From: Thermococcus sp.
GTDB taxonomy: Archaea > Methanobacteriota_B > Thermococci > Thermococcales > Thermococcaceae
Assembly (NCBI GenBank): GCA_026987155.1
Contig: JALSNG010000089.1
Span: 1 to 7,901 of the forward strand
Direction: 5' to 3'
DNA length: 7,901 nt
Every line of letters starts with the position of its first letter. The stretch's first letter is position 1. The translations under genes and the position numbers were made by a program. The notes under the pieces were generated by a model that worked only from the letters and a program-made list of their open reading frames with translations, was not told the DNA's origin and ran no database searches. Positions 5,375 through 7,901 of the stretch are shown here, in pieces.

Positions 5375-6433
5375 CTATCCCCACGTCACGTGCCTGTTAA
5401 CGAGGAAACGAACGATGAATGAAAGAGCAATCCCAATCAGGTTGGCAACGAGGTAGTACAGCCCCATATAAACGAGTCCAGCGTAGAGGGCCCACTGAAC
5501 AACCGCACCGGTTAAGGCCGCTATGTGGAAGCTGGTGAGTCTCTTCCAGAGGGGTCTTCTCTTGAGGTCCCTGAACGTCCAGAGGTCGTTCCAGGTGAAG
5601 TTGTTGAGTATGGCCAACTCGGTAGCTGGGATGTTTGCCAGTATCTTGTCCCAGCCGAGGAAGTTCACAAAAGCCCACAGAAATCCCTCGTTGACAAAGA
5701 CTCCGGAGAGACCAACGAGGGTGAACTTAATCAACCTGTCCAGCTCGCCCTCCCAGCGCATGAGCCGATAAACGTGTCTTATATAGTTCAGCATGGTCTT
5801 TCCACCGAGTTTGCTCTCACCGGCTTTCCTGAGACCGAAGGTGAAGGGAACCTCGGCAACCTTCCCATAGTTCCCCTTAATCAGAACCTCCATCAGGATT
5901 TTGAACCCGACTGGGTTGAGCTGGACTCCCTCAACAACCTCCCGCTTAAGGGCAAAAAAACCGCTGACCGGGTCCTTAACGTTCCTTATCTTGGGCAGAG
6001 CAAGGCGACCTATAGCTATGGCCCCCTTGGAGATCAACCTCCTGTACCAGTACCAGTTCTTCACCCCTCCTCCCGGAACGTACCTGCTGGCTATGGCAAT
6101 GTCGGCCCCATCCTCAATGGCCTTCAGTAGCTCTGGAATGACCTCAGGGGGGTGCTGAAGGTCTGCATCCATCACCACGAAAACATCACCCTCGGCTTCC
6201 TCAAACCCCCTTATAACCGCTGAAGAAAGGCCCTTCTCATCGCTTCTCCTGATAACTTTAACGGAATATCTCTCAGAGAGCCGCTGAGCGAACTCCCAGG
6301 TTCTGTCGGGAGAATCGTCATCAACGACAACTATTTCATATTCGTAGTTCTTCAAAGATTTATCTATCCTTTCAAAGAGCTCCTCAAGGTTTTCGCGTTC
6401 GTTGTAGGTTGGAACTATAACGCTGATCTTCAT
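5375..6433 (-). CDS. Dolichyl-phosphate mannose synthase (GT2 plus GtrA membrane domain)
   Basis: A 352-residue enzyme that transfers mannose from GDP-mannose to dolichyl phosphate on the cytoplasmic face of the membrane, supplying lipid-linked mannose for glycoprotein and glycolipid synthesis. The GT-A domain covers residues 1 to about 228: SVIVPTYNERENL at 4-16, VVVDDDSPD at 35-43, and the metal-binding D89-A90-D91-L92-Q93 in VVMDADLQHPPE. A GtrA-like C-terminus (about 229-352) has four predicted membrane helices, including LIKFTLVGLSGVFVNEG and LTGAVVQWALYAGLVYMGLY. Length and DxDxQ numbering match, from memory, the structurally characterised Pyrococcus furiosus enzyme. The ATG at 6433 has GGGGAGGT three bases upstream. 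The nearby oligosaccharyltransferase and epimerase remnant fit an N-glycosylation role. Another lipid phosphate or sugar is possible but less likely. Confidence 0.93.
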   Translation of the reverse strand: MKISVIVPTYNERENLEELFERIDKSLKNYEYEIVVVDDDSPDRTWEFAQRLSERYSVKVIRRSDEKGLSSAVIRGFEEAEGDVFVVMDADLQHPPEVIPELLKAIEDGADIAIASRYVPGGGVKNWYWYRRLISKGAIAIGRLALPKIRNVKDPVSGFFALKREVVEGVQLNPVGFKILMEVLIKGNYGKVAEVPFTFGLRKAGESKLGGKTMLNYIRHVYRLMRWEGELDRLIKFTLVGLSGVFVNEGFLWAFVNFLGWDKILANIPATELAILNNFTWNDLWTFRDLKRRPLWKRLTSFHIAALTGAVVQWALYAGLVYMGLYYLVANLIGIALSFIVRFLVNRHVTWG

Positions 6434-6468
6434 TTTACCTCCCCGGCTCTCCCCACTTATGCCGCAAA

Positions 6469-6477
6469 CTTTATAAG
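6469..6477. promoter_or_regulatory. Shared symmetric TATA box for the mannose synthase (minus) and tRNA-Pro (plus)
   Basis: CTTTATAAG reads CTTATAAAG on the other strand. On minus it is preceded by TTTGAAAGA, a good BRE, and predicts a start near 6448, about 15 bases before the synthase ATG. On plus it is preceded by CCGCAAA and predicts a start near 6498, about 8 bases before tRNA-Pro. No other TATA lies in the 72 bp between the two genes, so one element appears to serve both directions. Confidence 0.65.
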
Positions 6478-6505
6478 TCTTTCAAATGCCCTTATCAGCG
6501 GGCAT

Positions 6506-6583
6506 GGGGCCGTGGGGTAGCTTGGCCTATCCTTCCGGCTTCGGGAGCCGGGGACCCGAGTTCAAATCTCGGCGGCCCCACCA
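6506..6583 (+). tRNA. tRNA-Pro (anticodon CGG), CCA encoded
   Basis: A complete cloverleaf: acceptor GGGGCCG (6506-6512) pairs with CGGCCCC (6573-6579); D arm from 6515; anticodon stem CCGGC/GCCGG with loop TTCGGGA, anticodon CGG at 6542-6544 reading codon CCG; T arm CCGAG-TTCAAAT-CTCGG. The discriminator is A and CCA is genome-encoded (6581-6583). D-arm pairs are G-T, G-C, G-C and a T-T apposition, which is common in archaea. No intron is present. It is transcribed away from the mannose synthase gene. Confidence 0.97.
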
Positions 6584-6921
6584 TCGAAACTTTGCTTGAG
6601 CAAATAGAGCTTTCTGACGAATGTTGTGGCAGGCCTCAACACCTCGGGAGGTTTAGCTTCCCAAGGAGCGCTGACGGAAAGTGATAGCTTGCCACCCTAT
6701 CCCCCAATTAATCCCTGGTTTAACCCAGGGAATAACTTCTCTTGGGGGTTCTAAACTCATCCCGGCACCCGAAGGATGCCTTTTTGAAAGGAATCCCTTC
6801 AAAAGACAATTAAAATCCAAACCTCCTGCAAAAACACTCCCACAACAAGGCACGCACTTAGAAACCCAACTCTAAAACAGTCAGAACCTTTTGATGAAAC
6901 TTTGCCCAGCAAAGTTTCTTA
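6584..6921. repeat. 338-bp gene-free, stem-loop-rich stretch between tRNA genes, possible repeat element
   Basis: No protein here looks real; frames of 64-66 codons exist on both strands, without convincing ribosome binding sites. The stretch is instead packed with inverted repeats: TGTTG/CAACA (6622-6641), ACCTC/GAGGT (6641-6652), GATAG/CTATC (6683-6701), a nested pair CCCCCAA/TTGGGGG (6701-6748) enclosing TCCCTGG/CCAGGGA (6712-6731), CATCC/GGATG (6758-6778), and TTTTGAA(A)GG/CCTTCAAAA (6782-6804). The same ten bases GAAACTTTGC occur at both ends (6586-6595 and 6896-6905), the second as half of a perfect palindrome. It could be a decayed or non-autonomous mobile repeat, or a structured RNA. 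The sequence alone does not decide. Confidence 0.45.
6896..6918. repeat. Perfect 10-bp inverted repeat next to the 3' end of tRNA-Ile
   Basis: GAAACTTTGC (6896-6905) and GCAAAGTTTC (6909-6918) pair around only three bases (CCA). The hairpin starts three bases beyond the CCA of tRNA-Ile on minus. It may be the 3' trailer or terminator of the tRNA transcript or the edge of the adjacent repeat-like stretch. Confidence 0.6.
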
Positions 6922-6999
6922 TGGTGGGCCCGCGGGGCTTCGAACCCCGGACCTCCCGCTTATCAGGCGGGCGCTCTGACCAGGCTGAGCCACGGGCCC
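6922..6999 (-). tRNA. tRNA-Ile (anticodon GAT), CCA encoded
   Basis: On minus, acceptor GGGCCCG (6999 down to 6993) pairs with CGGGCCC (6932-6926); anticodon stem CCCGC/GCGGG with loop CTGATAA, anticodon GAT (6964-6962) reading ATC and ATT; T arm CGGGG-TTCGAAG-CCCCG. The discriminator is A and CCA is encoded at 6924-6922. No intron. It follows tRNA-Glu after a 10-base spacer and is surely co-transcribed with it. Confidence 0.97.
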
Positions 7000-7009
7000 A
7001 GGAGAATTC

Positions 7010-7087
7010 TGGTGCCCGGGCCGGGATTTGAACCCGGGTCGCGGGATCGAGAGTCCCGCATGATTGACCGGGCTACACCACCCGGGC
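7010..7087 (-). tRNA. tRNA-Glu (anticodon CTC), CCA encoded
   Basis: On minus, acceptor GCCCGGG (7087-7081) pairs with CCCGGGC (7020-7014); the anticodon stem is CGGGA/TCCCG (the flanking G-C can extend it) with loop CTCTCGA, anticodon CTC (7051-7049) reading GAG; T arm CCGGG-TTCAAAT-CCCGG. The discriminator is A and CCA is encoded at 7012-7010. No intron. It is the first gene of the Glu-Ile pair. Confidence 0.97.
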
Positions 7088-7112
7088 GCGTCCGAGATTA
7101 GAGGGCCGGGAG

Positions 7113-7129
7113 GATTTAAAAAGTTTTCT
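7113..7129 (-). promoter_or_regulatory. BRE/TATA promoter of the tRNA-Glu-tRNA-Ile unit
   Basis: On minus, AGAAAAC followed by TTTTTAAATCC is a BRE plus TATA centred near 7118, predicting a start near 7093, six bases before tRNA-Glu. The element is made from the last codons and stop (ACT TTT TAA) of the epimerase remnant. Confidence 0.7.
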
Positions 7130-7536
7130 GTTCGAGGAGCCCCACCACGGTTCTTCTAACGGACTCATAACTGTTCAGCTTTGGCCACCATCCCACTTTT
7201 TTGGCCTTCTCTATGCTCAGCCGCATGAACTCCTCATCGCGTTGAGCAGGTTGTAGGTTATCAGCACGTTGGTCTCGTAAAGGAGTTCAGGGCTCTGGGA
7301 GCCGATCCCGACTTCGGGGTTCGCCGCGAGGTGAAAACCACCTCCACGCCATCAAAGGCCTCCTCAACGATACCCGGGTCTCGCATATCCCCCTTTATAA
7401 ACTCAAAGCGTTCATGGTCCAACCACCGTTTTATGTTATCCAGACTACCAGCGCTCAGGTCGTCTAAGACCCTGACCTCCCAGCCCAGACCCATCATTCT
7501 ATCGACAAGATGTGAGCCTATGAAACCGGCCCCAAG
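7116..7536 (-). pseudogene. Decayed NDP-sugar epimerase (galE-like): lost start, frameshift and internal deletion
   Basis: On minus, the remnant opens inside the NAD-binding loop (GAGFIGSHLVDRM, near 7533) without the usual start and first strand, continues through VLDDLSAGSLDNIKR and FIKGDMRDPGIV, then loses one base near 7333: restoring a C gives VVFHLAANPEVGIGSQSPEL and LLYETNVLITYNLLNAMR. About 165 residues are then missing, including the catalytic Tyr-x-x-x-Lys region, and the C-terminus resumes in another frame (EFMRLSIEKAKKVGWWPKLN ... VVGLLEQKTF, stop at 7116-7118). Intact relatives are extended short-chain dehydrogenases of about 310 residues acting on nucleotide sugars such as UDP-glucose/UDP-galactose. 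As it stands it cannot make an active enzyme. It lies next to an oligosaccharyltransferase gene, as sugar epimerases often do. Confidence 0.92.
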
Positions 7537-7544
7537 TTATTGGA

Positions 7545-7553
7545 CTATTAAAC
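7545..7553 (+). promoter_or_regulatory. Candidate TATA box upstream of aglB and its upstream frame
   Basis: CTATTAAAC, centred near 7549, predicts a start near 7573. The transcript would begin about 20 bases before the ATG of a 22-codon frame (7595) and 90 bases before the aglB ATG. An inverted repeat overlaps and follows it (7550-7567). Confidence 0.4.
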
Positions 7554-7567
7554 TTTGGGGAAAGTTT
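7550..7567. promoter_or_regulatory. 7-bp inverted repeat overlapping the aglB-side promoter
   Basis: AAACTTT (7550-7556) and AAAGTTT (7561-7567) are perfect inverted repeats around GGGG. It overlaps the TATA box and extends toward the predicted transcript start, so it could be an operator. It also resembles the AAACTTTG palindrome at 6896-6918 and may instead be a trace of the same repeat. Confidence 0.4.
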
Positions 7568-7594
7568 TTTGTATCCCTTCATGGAGTTAACCCT

Positions 7595-7663
7595 ATGAAA
7601 GTGCACCACCTCTCGGTCCCGGAGGGAGGCCCTTGGAATATGATACCGAAAGGGGGAGTATAA
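7595..7663 (+). CDS. 22-codon upstream frame abutting aglB
   Basis: The frame begins MKVHHLSVPEGG and ends MIPKGGV. GGAG at 7583-7586 is nine bases before its ATG, and its stop TAA (7661-7663) is immediately followed by the aglB ATG, with the aglB ribosome binding site (GGGGGAG) inside its last codons. That arrangement would allow translational coupling. It may be a leader peptide, a genuine small protein, or the surviving 5' end of a gene deleted in the same event that truncated the neighbouring epimerase. No family is recognised. A five-codon frame starting at 7581 overlaps its ATG by ATGA. Confidence 0.35.
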   Translation: MKVHHLSVPEGGPWNMIPKGGV

Positions 7664-7901
7664 ATGGAATCCAAAGACCCCTGGGAAAGATCTACTATGG
7701 TCGGTGCTCTGGTTCTTACCCCAAAGTACGCCCTTCCACTCATTATTCTCTTATCATCAGCGATTAGGCTGCTTCCAATGCATTTCAAATACCTCCTCGG
7801 CTACGATCCATACTTTCACCTATCCTACATCCGCTACGCCCTGACCCACGGCTGGGTAAACTTCTTCCCATACGCTTTGGGTCCATGGGGCTTTCAGGTA
7901 A
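7664..7901 (+). CDS. aglB: Oligosaccharyltransferase AglB/STT3, N-terminal 79 residues (runs off the right edge)
   Basis: AglB transfers the lipid-linked glycan to Asn in N-glycosylation sequons on the outer face of the membrane. The visible part has a short cytoplasmic N-terminus, a first membrane helix (about residues 13-37, MVGALVLTPKYALPLIILLS), then the hallmark first external loop: YLLGYDPYFHLSYIRYAL with D48 as the conserved metal-binding/catalytic aspartate of the DPYFH motif, followed by WVNFFPYALGPWG, typical of archaeal AglB. The remaining helices and the C-terminal WWDYG domain lie outside the window. The ATG at 7664 has GGGGGAG at 7652-7658. The dolichyl-phosphate mannose synthase at 5375-6433 belongs to the same pathway. 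Many Thermococcales carry more than one AglB paralogue; which one this is cannot be told from the N-terminus. Confidence 0.88.
   Translation, partial: MESKDPWERSTMVGALVLTPKYALPLIILLSSAIRLLPMHFKYLLGYDPYFHLSYIRYALTHGWVNFFPYALGPWGFQV

Noticed and set aside
5525..6130. 201-codon plus-strand frame opposite the mannose synthase
   Set aside because: It lies entirely antisense to a well-supported GT2-GtrA gene; its composition (Pro, Glu and Asn rich) is typical of a shadow frame.
6653..6875. 64-66 codon frames on both strands of the tRNA spacer
   Set aside because: Neither has a clear ribosome binding site or recognisable domain, and they overlap on opposite strands across hairpins, so the structure seems the better explanation.
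6885..6910. TTGATGA as box C of a C/D guide RNA
   Set aside because: No matching D, C' and D' boxes at sensible spacing; the sequence is better explained by the palindrome.
1..7901. CRISPR array, insertion sequence or toxin-antitoxin system
   Set aside because: No regularly spaced repeats, no transposase or integrase motifs and no recognisable toxin pair were seen.

Overview
The window looks like the chromosome of a hyperthermophilic euryarchaeon of the order Thermococcales, more likely Thermococcus than Pyrococcus because coding GC is fairly high. Reasons: a eukaryote/archaeal-type ribosomal protein eL41 gene; archaeal promoters with a BRE and TATA element about 25 bp before the inferred start; GGTGAT-type ribosome binding sites; tRNA genes that encode their own CCA; and proteins closely resembling Pyrococcus nitrilase and dolichyl-phosphate mannose synthase. 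This rests on recalled families, not on a database search.

Layout. 1-390 (minus): a small two-helix membrane protein overlapping the start of an HTH DNA-binding protein that runs off the left edge; their promoter carries a perfect 9-bp inverted repeat, a good operator candidate. 485-1258 (plus): a SAM-dependent methyltransferase, convergent and slightly overlapping with 1251-2045 (minus), a carbon-nitrogen hydrolase. 2046-2406: a noncoding stretch with a strong A/T-flanked hairpin and the promoter of eL41 (2407-2520), which is followed closely by an SbcD-related metallophosphoesterase (2546-3190). 3268-3609: a TrmB-like winged-helix regulator with its own palindrome at the predicted transcription start, convergent with a large PA-domain M28 aminopeptidase (3606-5306, minus). 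5375-6433 (minus): a GT2-GtrA dolichyl-phosphate mannose synthase.

Right end. tRNA-Pro(CGG) on plus shares one symmetric TATA element with the mannose synthase. A 338-bp gene-free stretch (6584-6921), full of stem-loops and with related AAACTTTGC motifs at both ends, separates it from a tRNA-Glu(CTC)-tRNA-Ile(GAT) pair on minus. Upstream of tRNA-Glu lies a decayed nucleotide-sugar epimerase (galE-like) with a lost start, a frameshift and a large internal deletion. Its last codons form the tRNA promoter. Divergent from it, the N-terminus of an AglB/STT3 oligosaccharyltransferase begins at 7664, directly abutting a 22-codon upstream reading frame.

Themes. The right half is a surface-glycan/N-glycosylation neighbourhood: lipid-linked mannose synthesis, a former sugar epimerase and the oligosaccharyltransferase, broken up by tRNA genes and a possible repeat element. 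This is the part that has been rearranged. No complete new defence or mobile system is visible. The most unusual items are the structured 338-bp stretch, the epimerase wreck with its tRNA promoter, the upstream frame of aglB, and the two candidate operators.
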